Shown piece after piece: positions 17,793 to 27,281 of a stretch of 64,000 nucleotides of DNA (position 1 is its first letter; every line of letters begins with the position of its first letter). The notes beneath the pieces are model-generated. The model did not search any database. It saw nothing but the letters and a program-made list of their open reading frames with translations, and had not been told where the DNA came from. The stretch is taken from contig NZ_CP082839.1 in assembly GCF_019930585.1 (NCBI RefSeq), positions 744,001 through 808,000 of the forward strand. The letters run 5' to 3'. The translations under genes were made by a program, and so were the position numbers. This DNA is from Sphingomonas nostoxanthinifaciens (GTDB taxonomy: Bacteria; Pseudomonadota; Alphaproteobacteria; Sphingomonadales; Sphingomonadaceae).

Positions 17793-18581
17793 TCATTGTG
17801 CCCAGTGGCGCTTGTCCGCGCGGATCGGTGAATCCGCACGCAGGAACAGGATGTCGATCTGGTTCATCGCCCGATCGAGCGGTCTGCGGTGCAGCTCCAA
17901 TATGTCGAAGGCGACGAAGCCGTTTTCGGCCATGAACCCCATCACCTGATGGGCGAGCGGCGCGCCCTCGTTGATCTCCAAGAACGCGATCTCGATCAGG
18001 ATCGCCTTGACCCGCGCCATCGTCGCGGCGGCCCCGCGCAGCACCTCCAGCTCGTAACCCTGAACGTCGATCTTGATGAAGTCGGGATGCTCGAAGCCCG
18101 CCAGCAGGCTGTCGAGCGTGTGCGTCTGCAGCGTGCGCTGGTCGCGCGGCACCGGGCTATGCTCCTCGAACACCGACGAACCCGATTCCATCACGTGGAA
18201 GGTCACCTCGCTGCCGGTCGAGGCGCCGAGTAGAGCCTGCTTCAGTTCGCCGCCGACCGTCGTCGCGACCTGAGCGAGACGGGCCTTTTTGTCTTCGTTG
18301 GCCTCGATCATGACGATCCGGGCCTCGGGCCAGACGTCGTGCGCCATCAGCGACCATTCGCCTTGAAATGCACCGATGTCGACGATGCCGCGCGGCATCA
18401 CCCCGCGGCCGCGCGCGAATTCGAGACCCCAGCGCATGTTGGGCGCAAAAGAATGATCGTGCGCCATGCGATCGAAATGTTCACGGTCGACCTGAAATCC
18501 CAGATTGACCACCGCTTTTCGAATGCGCGCCGGTAATTTGCGCGTTGCCGCAATCGCCGCCGACTTCAGTCCGCCGTTCAT
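17793..18581 (-). CDS. FkbM-family methyltransferase
   Basis: 262 aa. SAM-dependent O-methyltransferase fold: VDIGAFQGEWS (motif I), VMIEANEDKKARL (motif II) and the FkbM signature FIKIDVQGYELEVLRGA, then ILIEIAFLEIN. Such enzymes usually methylate a glycan or lipid hydroxyl; the substrate here is unknown. I start at ATG 18581, which has GGGGGAG upstream; the open frame runs further but lacks similarity. Divergent from the DUF418 gene. Confidence 0.85.
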   Translation of the reverse strand: MNGGLKSAAIAATRKLPARIRKAVVNLGFQVDREHFDRMAHDHSFAPNMRWGLEFARGRGVMPRGIVDIGAFQGEWSLMAHDVWPEARIVMIEANEDKKARLAQVATTVGGELKQALLGASTGSEVTFHVMESGSSVFEEHSPVPRDQRTLQTHTLDSLLAGFEHPDFIKIDVQGYELEVLRGAAATMARVKAILIEIAFLEINEGAPLAHQVMGFMAENGFVAFDILELHRRPLDRAMNQIDILFLRADSPIRADKRHWAQ

Positions 18582-18757
18582 ATACGCGTCTCCCCCCAGA
18601 ACATCGCGGGGCCAATGTCGCATGCCAAGATGACATTGACGAGCGGCATTGCTGGAATCGCGGATCAACGTTCGCGCGTGATTCTCGCCGCCTCGCCGGC
18701 AATTGTGTTTCGTCCGGCGTTGTTCCACCCTGCCCCCGCGGAAGCAAGGAGCGGGCG

Positions 18758-20116
18758 ATGGCGGATCGGGACGAAGCCATTCATCAGGTAAGGCTGGCGC
18801 CGATAGCAGGGCGCGCGCGGATCGATGTGCTCGACGTGCTGCGCGGGATCGCCATCCTCGGCATCTTTTACATGAATATCCCTTTCATGGGCGAGCCGAT
18901 CGTCGCCCTGATGGGCCACATTCGCATGGTCGGCTGGACCGTTCCCGATCAGTGGGCGTGGGCGATCATCAACGTCGTCGCCGAAGGGACGCAGCGCGGC
19001 ACGCTGGAGATGCTGTTCGGCGCGGGCATGATGATCCTGACGGCCAAGGCGATGGAGCCTGATGGCCCGGTCGCGGTGGCCGATCTCTACATGCGGCGGA
19101 CGTTGTGGCTGCTCGCTTTCGGGCTGGCCGACGTGTTCCTGCTGCTGTGGCCGGGCGACATCCTTCACATCTATGCGCTTGCCGCCCTGCTGCTGTTCCC
19201 GTTCCGAAGGCTGGGGCCGAAGCTGCTGGTCGCGCTCGGGCTGTTGTGGAGCGTCTTTTCGGTCGTGCAGGGTGCGTCCGAATATGTCGATCGCACCGCG
19301 CTGATCGCCAAGGTCGAGGCCGCGCATGTCGCGCAGGCGGCGCACCGCGCGCCGAGCAAGGATCAGCAGGCGGCGCTGAAGACGTGGCAGGAGAAGCTCG
19401 ACAAGCTCAAGAGCCTGTCGGCCAAGGAGCGCAAGGATCTCGCCGACGAGACGCGCGCCCGGCGCGGGCCGTTCATGGGCTACGCGCAGATGGTCTGGAA
19501 AAGCTGGCTCACGATCGTCGCGCCGACCGACCTGTTCAGCGTCGCCGAAGCCTTCTGCACCATGCTGATCGGCATCGCCCTGTTCAAATGGGGCGTCATC
19601 CAGGGGCAGCGCACCCCGGGTTTCTATCTCGGTATGGCCGCCATCGCCTACGCCTTCGGCATGGGTGCGCGCGCGTGGGGCGTGCACGAAATCGCCGCCT
19701 TCCAGCCGCAGCCCAAGCTCATCTGGATGCTGGAGGAGCCGGCGCGGCTGGCGGTGACTCTGGGCCACGTCGCAATCGTCAATTTCCTGATGCAGACGCG
19801 CGTCGGCCATCTTTTGCTCAGCCCGTTCAAGGCGGCAGGCAAGGCGGCCTTCTCGCTCTACGTGATCGAGACGATCATCGGCATGTGGATCCTGTTTCCG
19901 GGTATCGGGCTCGGCTGGTGGGATCGGTTCGGCTGGTTCGGGCTCGCCGTGACGGCGACCGTGACGATCGGTTGCCTGCTGGTGCTCGCCAACGTCTGGA
20001 TGCGGCTGTTCGCGATGGGGCCGCTCGAATGGGCATGGCGCAGTCTGGCCTACCTCAAGGTGCAGCGCTTTCGCCATCGGCGCGGCGGTGATCCGGCGAT
20101 CGTGGTCGGTCCCTGA
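18758..20116 (+). CDS. DUF418 multi-pass membrane protein
   Basis: 452 aa inner-membrane protein with about nine to ten helices. The start IDVLDVLRGIAILGIFYMNIPFM is the standard opening of DUF418/YeiB proteins, and the C-terminal DUF418 segment has AGKAAFSLYVIETIIG and FGWFGL. A charged Lys/Glu stretch in the middle (residues 190-245) is a soluble loop. Related to acyltransferase-3-like membrane proteins; function unknown. AAGGAG lies nine bases before the ATG. Confidence 0.85.
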   Translation: MADRDEAIHQVRLAPIAGRARIDVLDVLRGIAILGIFYMNIPFMGEPIVALMGHIRMVGWTVPDQWAWAIINVVAEGTQRGTLEMLFGAGMMILTAKAMEPDGPVAVADLYMRRTLWLLAFGLADVFLLLWPGDILHIYALAALLLFPFRRLGPKLLVALGLLWSVFSVVQGASEYVDRTALIAKVEAAHVAQAAHRAPSKDQQAALKTWQEKLDKLKSLSAKERKDLADETRARRGPFMGYAQMVWKSWLTIVAPTDLFSVAEAFCTMLIGIALFKWGVIQGQRTPGFYLGMAAIAYAFGMGARAWGVHEIAAFQPQPKLIWMLEEPARLAVTLGHVAIVNFLMQTRVGHLLLSPFKAAGKAAFSLYVIETIIGMWILFPGIGLGWWDRFGWFGLAVTATVTIGCLLVLANVWMRLFAMGPLEWAWRSLAYLKVQRFRHRRGGDPAIVVGP

Positions 20117-20172
20117 AATCATACGGTTGGAACGGCGCTGGATTGTCGGCGCGCCTCGGGTAGGAAGGGGCG

Positions 20173-22374
20173 ATGCAGAGGATCTTGCTCGCCATCGCCA
20201 TGACCGTCGCCACCGCCGCTTCCGCCGCCCCGCCGCTCACCCTCGACCGCATTTTCGGCAGCCCCGCGCTGTCCGGCGTGGCGCCACGCGAGGTGCGGCT
20301 GTCGCCTGACGGGAGTTTGGCGACATTGCTGCGCAACCGTCCCGACGATCGAGACCGCTACGATCTGTGGGGGATCGATACGACGACGGGCAAGTCACGG
20401 ATGCTGGTCGATTCGCTCAAGGTCGGTTCGGGTGCGGCCGTGTCCGAGGAGGAGAAGATGCGGCGCGAGCGTGCGCGCATCGGCGGCACCAAGGGCATCA
20501 CCGGCTATGGCTGGGCGCCCGATGGCCGTTCGATCCTCGTGCCGCTCGACGGCGACCTGTTCCTCGCGGCGCTCGACGGCAATGTGCGGCGGCTGACGAA
20601 CACACCCGAAACCGAGCTCGATGCGCAGGTTTCGGCGGGAGGCGGCTTCGTCTCGTTCGTCCGCGACCACAATCTCTACGTGATCGACCTTGCCAGCGGC
20701 ACCGAACGCAAGCTCACGCCCGACGGTGGCGGCACGGTGACGTGGGGCTCGGCCGAATTCGTCGCGCAGGAGGAAATGGCGCGGATGACCGGTCATTGGT
20801 GGGCGCATGGCGATCGGTTGCTGGCGGTCGAGCGCTATGACGAGGCGCAAGTGCCCGCGGTGACGCGTGCGTCGATCGGCGCCGACGGCGCCAAATTGTT
20901 CGAGCAGCGCTATCCGGCGGCGGGCACGCACAATGTCGCCGTCCAATTGTGGGTGATGGCGCCCGACGGTTCGCGCCGCGTCCGCGTCGATCTGGGCGCC
21001 GACCCCGACATCTACCTCGCCCGCGTCGCGTGGGCGCCGGACGGAAGCACGCTCTACGTCCAGCGCGAGAACCGCGCGCAGACGCAGCTCGATCTGCTCG
21101 CGGTCGATCCCGCGACCGGCGCCTCGCACGTGTTGCTCAGCGAGAGCGGCAAGGATTGGATCAACCTCAACGACGATTTCCGCGTGCTGCGCGACGGCAG
21201 CCTGATCTGGGGGTCGGAACGGTCGGGCTTCGCGCATCTCTATCGCTGGCGCGCAGGGGCGCTGATCGCGATCACCAGCGGCGACTGGCCGGTCAAGAAA
21301 CTGGTCGCGGTCGATGAGGCCAAAGGCCTCGTCTATTTCCTCGCCAATCGTGACGATCCGATCGGGCAGCAGCTCTATCGCGTCGCGATCGCCGGCGGCG
21401 TGCCCGAGCGGGTGAGCGACACCGGCTGGTGGAGCGACGTGGCGATGGACGCCCGCGGCGGCCGCGCGCTGGTCACGCGGTCCGGCCCGAGCCAGCCGAC
21501 GCAGGTCTATCTCGCCGATGCCGACGGCAAGCGACTCGCCTGGATCGAGGAGAACAAGGTTGCGGGCGAACATCCGCTTGCGCCCTATCTGCCGGGCTTC
21601 GTCGCGCCGCAGTTCGGCACGTTGCATGCGGCCGACGGCAGCGTGCTCCATACCAAATTGCTGCGGCCGGCCGGGGCAGGGCGGCACCCCGTGCTGGTGC
21701 AGGTCTATAACGGCCCCGGCGCCGGGCGGCAGGTGACCGAGCAATGGTCGAGCCGCGACAGCGTGCTGCACCAATATCTCGTGTCGAAAGGCTGGATCGT
21801 CTTCTCGATCGACGGGCGTGGCTCGCCCGATCGCGGCCATGCGTTCGAAAGCCAGATCCATCGCGCGATGGGCACGGTCGAGGTGCAGGATCAGCTCGCC
21901 GGGCTGGCATGGCTGAAGGCGCAGCCGTTCGTCGATCCGCGCCGCATCGCGGTCTATGGCTGGTCCTATGGCGGCTACATGGTGCTGAAGCTGTTGGAGG
22001 CGGCGCCCGGCGCCTATGCCGCCGGCATTTCTGGCGCGCCGGTGACGCGGTGGGAGCTTTACGACACCCATTATACCGAGCGCTATCTCGGCAATCCAGC
22101 GACCGACCCCGCGCCTTATCACGCATCGGATGCGGTGCCGGGTGCGGCGAAGATCGCCGATCCGCTGCTGATGCTGCACGGCATGGCTGACGACAACGTC
22201 GTGTTCGACAACGGCACGGCGATGTACGCCGCACTGCAGGCGGCGGGCGTGCCGTTCGAGCAGATGGTCTATCCGGGCCAGACCCACGCCTTCACCACCC
22301 CGGCGCAGCGCCATGTCTGGCGAACGATCGAGAGCTTCCTCGATCGGCGCGTGAAGGCTCTGCCCGGATCCTGA
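20173..22374 (+). CDS. S9-family prolyl oligopeptidase / dipeptidyl peptidase IV-like
   Basis: 733 aa secreted serine peptidase. Signal peptide at residues 1-18 (ASA), a DPPIV N-terminal beta-propeller with repeated YVQREN/ LAWAPDG-like blades, then an alpha/beta-hydrolase domain. Nucleophile Ser598 is in GWSYGGYM, the Asp is in HGMADDNVVFDNG, and the His in GQTHAFTTP. It probably removes X-Pro dipeptides in the periplasm. EEMAR in the propeller resembles the Glu-Glu motif that binds the substrate N-terminus in DPPIV. Confidence 0.9.
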   Translation: MQRILLAIAMTVATAASAAPPLTLDRIFGSPALSGVAPREVRLSPDGSLATLLRNRPDDRDRYDLWGIDTTTGKSRMLVDSLKVGSGAAVSEEEKMRRERARIGGTKGITGYGWAPDGRSILVPLDGDLFLAALDGNVRRLTNTPETELDAQVSAGGGFVSFVRDHNLYVIDLASGTERKLTPDGGGTVTWGSAEFVAQEEMARMTGHWWAHGDRLLAVERYDEAQVPAVTRASIGADGAKLFEQRYPAAGTHNVAVQLWVMAPDGSRRVRVDLGADPDIYLARVAWAPDGSTLYVQRENRAQTQLDLLAVDPATGASHVLLSESGKDWINLNDDFRVLRDGSLIWGSERSGFAHLYRWRAGALIAITSGDWPVKKLVAVDEAKGLVYFLANRDDPIGQQLYRVAIAGGVPERVSDTGWWSDVAMDARGGRALVTRSGPSQPTQVYLADADGKRLAWIEENKVAGEHPLAPYLPGFVAPQFGTLHAADGSVLHTKLLRPAGAGRHPVLVQVYNGPGAGRQVTEQWSSRDSVLHQYLVSKGWIVFSIDGRGSPDRGHAFESQIHRAMGTVEVQDQLAGLAWLKAQPFVDPRRIAVYGWSYGGYMVLKLLEAAPGAYAAGISGAPVTRWELYDTHYTERYLGNPATDPAPYHASDAVPGAAKIADPLLMLHGMADDNVVFDNGTAMYAALQAAGVPFEQMVYPGQTHAFTTPAQRHVWRTIESFLDRRVKALPGS

Positions 22375-22385
22375 GGCGGGCCTGT

Positions 22386-22416
22386 GCCCCGTGCTCCCCG
22401 TAGGAGAGCACGGGGC
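22386..22416. terminator. Bidirectional terminator hairpin
   Basis: GCCCCGTGCTC / GAGCACGGGGC, an 11-bp perfect stem with a 9-nt loop, between the convergent peptidase gene and the small secreted-protein gene. No T-run. Confidence 0.6.
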
Positions 22417-22426
22417 TACCCGCCGA

Positions 22427-22720
22427 TCAGTTCTTCAGGTTCTTGCAGGCGGTCTTGGTCTTGTTGCCCGCCTTCGAGCAATCGTAGGTGACCGTCTTGC
22501 CGGTCTTGGTCTTGGTCGTCGCCATGTTGCCCTTGGCATCGACGCTGGTCGCGGCGACGTTGGTGGTCTTGTTGACCGTCGCGGTCGAGTGACCCAGCTT
22601 CGGCTTGGACGTGGTGGTGGCCGTCGTCTTGACGTCGGCGGTGGTGGTGCTCTGGGCGTGCGCAGTGGCGGCACCCATAAGCGCCAGGCCCGCGATCATC
22701 ACCGGCATCATCGTCTTCAT
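22427..22720 (-). CDS. Small secreted Thr/Lys-rich protein
   Basis: 97 aa with a signal peptide (residues 1-22, AHA) and a low-complexity mature part rich in Thr, Lys and Ala, ending in a short segment with two Cys (YDCSKAGNKTKTACKNL) that may form a disulfide. No known domain that I recognise. Probably periplasmic. Confidence 0.65.
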   Translation of the reverse strand: MKTMMPVMIAGLALMGAATAHAQSTTTADVKTTATTTSKPKLGHSTATVNKTTNVAATSVDAKGNMATTKTKTGKTVTYDCSKAGNKTKTACKNLKN

Positions 22721-22931
22721 GGCTGTTCTCCTATGGCCCCCCGTCTAACGCGGCGTGGGCAGCTGCGATCCTAGAGGCTTGCCATCGATCTGTCGTGGCC
22801 GAAACGGATCGGGGCGGATACATTGCGCGTTCAGTGGCCGACCGGCAGGCGTGGCGCTTGCCCCGGCTCGGCGTGCCTATTAGGCACGTCAGCCATTCTA
22901 CCGCCGGACAAGCGAGCCCGGCCAAGAGGAG

Positions 22932-24188
22932 ATGAAGCAGATGAGGATCGTTTCCACGATGGCGCTGGCTCTGGCGATCGGCGGGATGGCCGTCGCCACC
23001 CCGGTGCTCGCCAAGGAAAAGAAGGAAGCCGCCGCGAAATATACGCCGGCGGTGCAGAACGCGCTGGCCGCCGCGCAGACCGCGCTGAAGGCGAACGACG
23101 TCGCCACCGCCACCGCCAAGGTGAACGAGGCCAAGGCCGCAGCGCAGAATGACGAGGATCGCTACGCGACCGGCTCGATCGAATATCAGATCAGCCGCCA
23201 GAATAACGATCAGGCGATGCAGTCGGACGCGATCGACCTGATGATCGCCAGCAACAAGGCGCCGCCCGAGCAGATGGCGCAATTGCTGCTCGTCCAGGGT
23301 CAGGTCGCTTATCAGGCCAAGAATTGGTCGAAGGCGATCACCTCGCTCACCGCCGCGCAGAAGGCCGGCTCGACCGAGCCGAACCTGGTCCCTGTGCTGG
23401 TGACGTCGATGGCCAATAATGGCCAGACGGCGCAGGCGCTGACCACGCTCAACAGCCTGATCGACCAGACGCTGGCAGCCGGCAAGCCGGTGCCGCAGGA
23501 ATGGTATCAGCAGGGCATCTCGATCGGCTACAAGACGCAGGCCAGCTCGCCCGATGCGGCGGCGGTCTATGCCGCGACCGGCGATCTCACCAAGAAGTGG
23601 GTGGCGGCCTATCCGACCAAGTCGAACTGGCATGACGCCATGACGATCTACATGAGCCAGAATAAGGTGCCGACCGACATCATGGTCGACGTCTTCCGGC
23701 TCGAGCGCGCCGCCGGCGCGCTGGGTGGCGACGCCGAATATCGCGAATATGCCGAGGACGTGTATCTGCGCATCCCGAACGAAGCGAAGGTCGTGCTGGA
23801 AGAGGGCGTGTCCAAGGGCATCGTCAACGCCACCAACAAGGATGCGGCGGAAGTGCTGGGCCTCGTCAAGGGCAAGGTCGCGGCCGACCAGGCCTCGCTC
23901 GCCCAGTCCGACAAGGCGGCGCGCACCGCAGCCAACGGCAAGACCGCGCTCTCCACGGCCGACGGCTATGTCAGCTACAGCCAGTATGACAAGGCGATCG
24001 ACCTCTACAAGCTCGCGCTGACCAAGGGCGGCGTCGATGCGCCGACCGTCAACCTGCATCTCGGCTGGGCGCTCGCGCTCAAGGGCGACGCGGCCGGTGC
24101 CAAGGCGGCGTTCGCGCAGGTCACCGGTGCGCGCAAGGCGCTGGCCGACTTCTGGGTGGTCCACCTCGACCATCCGACGCAGGGCTGA
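22932..24188 (+). CDS. Exported TPR-repeat protein
   Basis: 418 aa with a signal peptide (residues 1-28, VLAKEKK) and helical repeats. TPR-like units are seen at residues about 35-70 (ALAAAQTALKAND), 110-140 (LLLVQGQVAYQAKNWSKAI), and near the end (YVSYSQYDKAIDLYKLAL, VNLHLGWALALKGDAAGAKAAF). Likely a periplasmic scaffold. A second ATG at 22941 is possible. It is a single gene, followed by an imperfect hairpin. Confidence 0.75.
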   Translation: MKQMRIVSTMALALAIGGMAVATPVLAKEKKEAAAKYTPAVQNALAAAQTALKANDVATATAKVNEAKAAAQNDEDRYATGSIEYQISRQNNDQAMQSDAIDLMIASNKAPPEQMAQLLLVQGQVAYQAKNWSKAITSLTAAQKAGSTEPNLVPVLVTSMANNGQTAQALTTLNSLIDQTLAAGKPVPQEWYQQGISIGYKTQASSPDAAAVYAATGDLTKKWVAAYPTKSNWHDAMTIYMSQNKVPTDIMVDVFRLERAAGALGGDAEYREYAEDVYLRIPNEAKVVLEEGVSKGIVNATNKDAAEVLGLVKGKVAADQASLAQSDKAARTAANGKTALSTADGYVSYSQYDKAIDLYKLALTKGGVDAPTVNLHLGWALALKGDAAGAKAAFAQVTGARKALADFWVVHLDHPTQG

Positions 24189-24195
24189 TGACGTT

Positions 24196-24231
24196 GCGGC
24201 GGGGGAGGGCTCGGGCCTTCTCCCGCCGGCG
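24196..24231. terminator. Imperfect terminator hairpin
   Basis: A G-rich arm (GGCGGGGGAGG) and a C-rich arm (CCTTCTCCCGCC) can pair with mismatches, between the convergent TPR and Lrp genes. Weak call. Confidence 0.35.
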
Positions 24232-24243
24232 ATCGGCAGTCGC

Positions 24244-24744
24244 TCAGGGTTGTTCGACAGGGATCCCGCTGACCGACTTGGACGTGCGGATCGTCAGCGA
24301 CGTCTTCACGCTCGCGACGTTCGGTGCGGGCGTCAGGCGTGAGGTGAGGAAGGCCTGGAACGATTGAAGATCGTGCGCGACGATCTTCAGGATGAAGTCG
24401 ATCTCGCCATTCAGCATGTGGCATTCGCGCACTTCGGGCAACGTCGCGACATGCGCCTCGAACGCGCGCAGATCCGCTTCGGCCTGGCTGCGCAGGCTGA
24501 CCATCGCGAACACCACGATGCCATAGCCCAGCGCCGCCGGATCCAGATCGGCATGATAGCCGCGGATCACGCCGGCCTCTTCCAGCGCGCGCATGCGCCG
24601 CAGGCACGGCGGCGCGGTCAGCCCAACCCGCCGCGCCAGTTCGACATTGGTGATGCGGCCTTCCTCCTGCAGCATTGCCAGAATGGATAGATCAAGCGAG
24701 TCGAACAGGATCGGCCCGGCTGCGGTATCTTCGATGCGGCTCAT
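24244..24744 (-). CDS. Lrp/AsnC-family transcriptional regulator
   Basis: 166 aa. N-terminal winged helix (LDLSILAMLQEEGRITNVELARRVGLTAPPCLRR split over the HTH) and a C-terminal RAM domain (VRECHMLNGEIDFILKIVA) that binds amino acids. I start at ATG 24744; the frame is open 13 codons further but those residues are not family-like. The tRNA gene lies upstream on the other strand, so no target is evident. Confidence 0.87.
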   Translation of the reverse strand: MSRIEDTAAGPILFDSLDLSILAMLQEEGRITNVELARRVGLTAPPCLRRMRALEEAGVIRGYHADLDPAALGYGIVVFAMVSLRSQAEADLRAFEAHVATLPEVRECHMLNGEIDFILKIVAHDLQSFQAFLTSRLTPAPNVASVKTSLTIRTSKSVSGIPVEQP

Positions 24745-24840
24745 GCGGTTTGCGCATAAGAATATTTCGCCGCGGCGCAACACGCTTGCGCTGTGAGGCG
24801 CTTGTCAGCGGCGCAGCGCCTGGAGTATCGCCCGCCGGCT

Positions 24841-24916
24841 GGGCCTGTAGCTCAATGGTTAGAGCTGGCCGCTCATAACGGCTAGGTTGCGGGTTCGAGT
24901 CCTGCCGGGCCCACCA
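24841..24916 (+). tRNA. tRNA-Ile2 (CAU anticodon)
   Basis: 76 nt including an encoded CCA. Acceptor GGGCCTG pairs with CGGGCCC, the T arm is GCGGGTTCGAGTCCTGC, and the anticodon loop CTCATAA reads CAU. The overall form matches bacterial tRNA-Ile2, whose C34 is converted to lysidine by TilS so that it reads AUA; an elongator Met tRNA is the alternative. An accessory region begins just downstream. Confidence 0.85.
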
Positions 24917-25168
24917 CCCAGTCCGCCAGTTGTCACGATTTCCCCGTAGGTTGCGACGGCGGCAAAATCTCCCCGTATTTCCGGGGCTTTGCACGAGTGC
25001 GTTTTGAGGCTGCAGGCCGAGAGACGTCTCGACCGACCTTTCCCGTCGCCAAATGCGCTCGGTCTCCGACCCCTAAATTTCTCACCTGACTTTTTCTGGC
25101 GATGCGAAACGAGCAGGGGCCGCGCATCGCGCAGCCCCTGCATCAATTCGGTACTGCTCGATGCGCTG

Positions 25169-26833
25169 CTATCTAAACCCGAACGCGATTCGCTGCTGTT
25201 GCCAGTCCGTTGGCATGCCAGAAGCTCTGATCAGATGTTGGCGTGTCAATGATACTGGTTGGCGACCGTCGAGGATGGCGGTGACAATATCGGGTGCCAG
25301 GAACTTCAGGCGAGCGATGCGGGCATAGTGATCGCGTCGCGACTGCGGGATGGCAGCACCGCAGCTGGTGAGAATGGTGTAAGCCTGCTCGGCCTCGGCG
25401 AGCAGCTTGACCAGCCCGGGATCGACCGCAGTCGGCGCGCTGCGATCATCCACCGGGAATGCCAGCCGCAGCTCATTGCCACGGCGGGTCAGCTTGGCAG
25501 GAACCGAGATTGTGATGCGCCCTTCGGTGGCATCGTTAGCAACGGTCCGGAGTGTCGTCAGCAGTCGCAGCGTGCTGACCGTGAGCGTGATAGCCTCGGT
25601 GCCAATGACAGCGTTGGCATCTAGCTCGGTAAGCACAGCCCTGCGCTGCACGCTCGTCATGCTGCCAAGCTCATCGCCTAGCCTGCTCGCCGCTGCGATC
25701 AGCCTCGGATCAACCGTCCCGTTCGAAAGGTACATCATGCTGGAGCTGGCGCTCAGCCAGCTTCGCAGCCCATGGATGACCGCTGCATCGATCGGGGCGG
25801 CCGGCAAACGCCAACCATCGTTGGCGGCGCCATCGCTGTGGCGAGTGATGTAATAGCGGTAGCGGCGGCGGCCGCCGCTGCCGTCACGCGCTGCCTTGAC
25901 CGCATGGCTCGGCGTCATCGGCCGGCCCTTACCATCATGGAGCATACCGGTGAGCAGGCTCGGCTCGGTCGCCCGCTCGACCTCGACGCGCTTTGGCGCC
26001 TGCCCCGACAGCATCGCCTGCACCTCGATCCACAGTGCCGCATCGACGATGCCTTCGTGCTCGCCCAGGAACCGCTCGCCCTTATGGCGGACCTCGCCGA
26101 TGTAGATCGGGTTCCGGAGCAGATAGGCGAGTGGCCCCAGCGTGAACGCGTTGCCGCCGCTCTCGCGGCCATTCTGGAAGGCATAACGCTTGGTGCGAAC
26201 ATCACGCTTGGCCAGCTCGCGCGCGAGCGCCCGCATCGAGCCCAGCGCGCGATAGCGCTCGAAGATCAGTCGGACGGTGGCGGCTTCTGCCACGTGCGGC
26301 GCCAGCTTGCGATCCTCGAGCGCATATCCCAACGGCACCAGACCACCCATGAACATGCCTTTGCGCTTGGAGGCTGCGATCTTGTCGCGGATGCGCTCGC
26401 CAGTGACCTCGCGCTCGAACTGGGCGAACGACAGCAACACGTTGAGCATGAGCCGGCCCATGCTGGTGGTGGTGTTGAACGCCTGCGTCACGCTGACGAA
26501 GCTGGTGTGGCCCTGTTCCAGCACATCGACGATCCTGGAGAAGTCAGCGAGGCTGCGCGTCAGCCGATCGACCTTGTAGACCACGATCACGTCGACCTTG
26601 CCCGCTGCGACGTCCGCCAGCAGCTGCCTGAGCCCCGGCCGTTCCATGCTGCCACCGGAGAACCCGCCATCGTCATAAAGGTCGGGCAGCAGCGTCCAGC
26701 CTTCGTGACGCTGGCTGAGAATGTAAGCCGCGCATGCCTCACGCTGGGCATCGAGACTGTTGAACGCCTGCTCCAACCCCTCGTCGGTGGATTTGCGGGT
26801 GTAGATCGCACAGCGCACCTGTTTGACCGTCAT
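25169..26833 (-). CDS. Large serine recombinase (site-specific integrase)
   Basis: 554 aa. The catalytic resolvase domain starts with AIYTRKSTDEG (nucleophile Ser15) and includes YDDGGFSGGSMERPGLRQL and the YKVDRLTRSLADF motif; the recombinase domain and zinc-ribbon-like region follow (YLLRNPIYIGEVRHKGERF, SLLTGMLHDGKGRPM). It lacks an obvious cysteine zinc ribbon. Such enzymes insert and excise islands or phages. It overlaps the DUF2924 gene by four bases. I chose ATG at 26833; the longer open frame is not conserved-looking. Confidence 0.9.
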   Translation of the reverse strand: MTVKQVRCAIYTRKSTDEGLEQAFNSLDAQREACAAYILSQRHEGWTLLPDLYDDGGFSGGSMERPGLRQLLADVAAGKVDVIVVYKVDRLTRSLADFSRIVDVLEQGHTSFVSVTQAFNTTTSMGRLMLNVLLSFAQFEREVTGERIRDKIAASKRKGMFMGGLVPLGYALEDRKLAPHVAEAATVRLIFERYRALGSMRALARELAKRDVRTKRYAFQNGRESGGNAFTLGPLAYLLRNPIYIGEVRHKGERFLGEHEGIVDAALWIEVQAMLSGQAPKRVEVERATEPSLLTGMLHDGKGRPMTPSHAVKAARDGSGGRRRYRYYITRHSDGAANDGWRLPAAPIDAAVIHGLRSWLSASSSMMYLSNGTVDPRLIAAASRLGDELGSMTSVQRRAVLTELDANAVIGTEAITLTVSTLRLLTTLRTVANDATEGRITISVPAKLTRRGNELRLAFPVDDRSAPTAVDPGLVKLLAEAEQAYTILTSCGAAIPQSRRDHYARIARLKFLAPDIVTAILDGRQPVSLTRQHLIRASGMPTDWQQQRIAFGFR

Positions 26834-27279
26834 GGCCGCACCGCTTTGGCGTCGCTGCGCCGGACCAGCCCGAAGAAGCGCGGTCCCGACCAGCCCGCCC
26901 CGGTGATGTCGCGCGCAATCTGGGTGAGCGAGCGATAGTGGCGATCCTGATAGAGGAACCCCTGATCCAGCACGGTCACCTGATGACGCCGCCCCCGCCA
27001 GTCGCGCACGAGCCGGGTGCCGGGCTTCGGTGTCGCATCGCCACGTGCGACCGTAACATCGCCACGCTCGAGTTGGCGTGCCATTCGCCCGATCTCGCGC
27101 GCAGCCGATGACGGCAGCCCGCCACGCTGCTTCTCTTGGCAACGGTAGGCGATCGCACGGGTCAGCAGGTCCAAAGGGATGGCGGGGCAGGGGACGCGCA
27201 TCAAGCGTCCCCACTCGGCACGGATCTGCGCCGGCGACATCGTCGCCAGCGCTGCCAGCCGATCGTCGAGGCTCGCCAT
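26830..27279 (-). CDS. DUF2924 protein
   Basis: 149 aa, small basic protein with typical DUF2924 features: MSPAQIRAEWGRLM near the N-terminus, GTRLVRDWRGRRHQVTVLD, FLYQDRHYRSLTQIARDITG and WSGPRFFGL. The family nearly always neighbours serine recombinases in alphaproteobacterial integrated elements; function unknown, possibly DNA binding or recombination accessory. Overlaps the recombinase start (ATGA) and lies two bases after the DUF3489 gene. Confidence 0.8.
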   Translation of the reverse strand: MASLDDRLAALATMSPAQIRAEWGRLMRVPCPAIPLDLLTRAIAYRCQEKQRGGLPSSAAREIGRMARQLERGDVTVARGDATPKPGTRLVRDWRGRRHQVTVLDQGFLYQDRHYRSLTQIARDITGAGWSGPRFFGLVRRSDAKAVRP

Positions 27280-27281
27280 GG

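Noticed and set aside
24859..25146. Minus-strand frame that overlaps the tRNA gene
   Set aside because: Includes the reverse complement of the tRNA and has no coding character.
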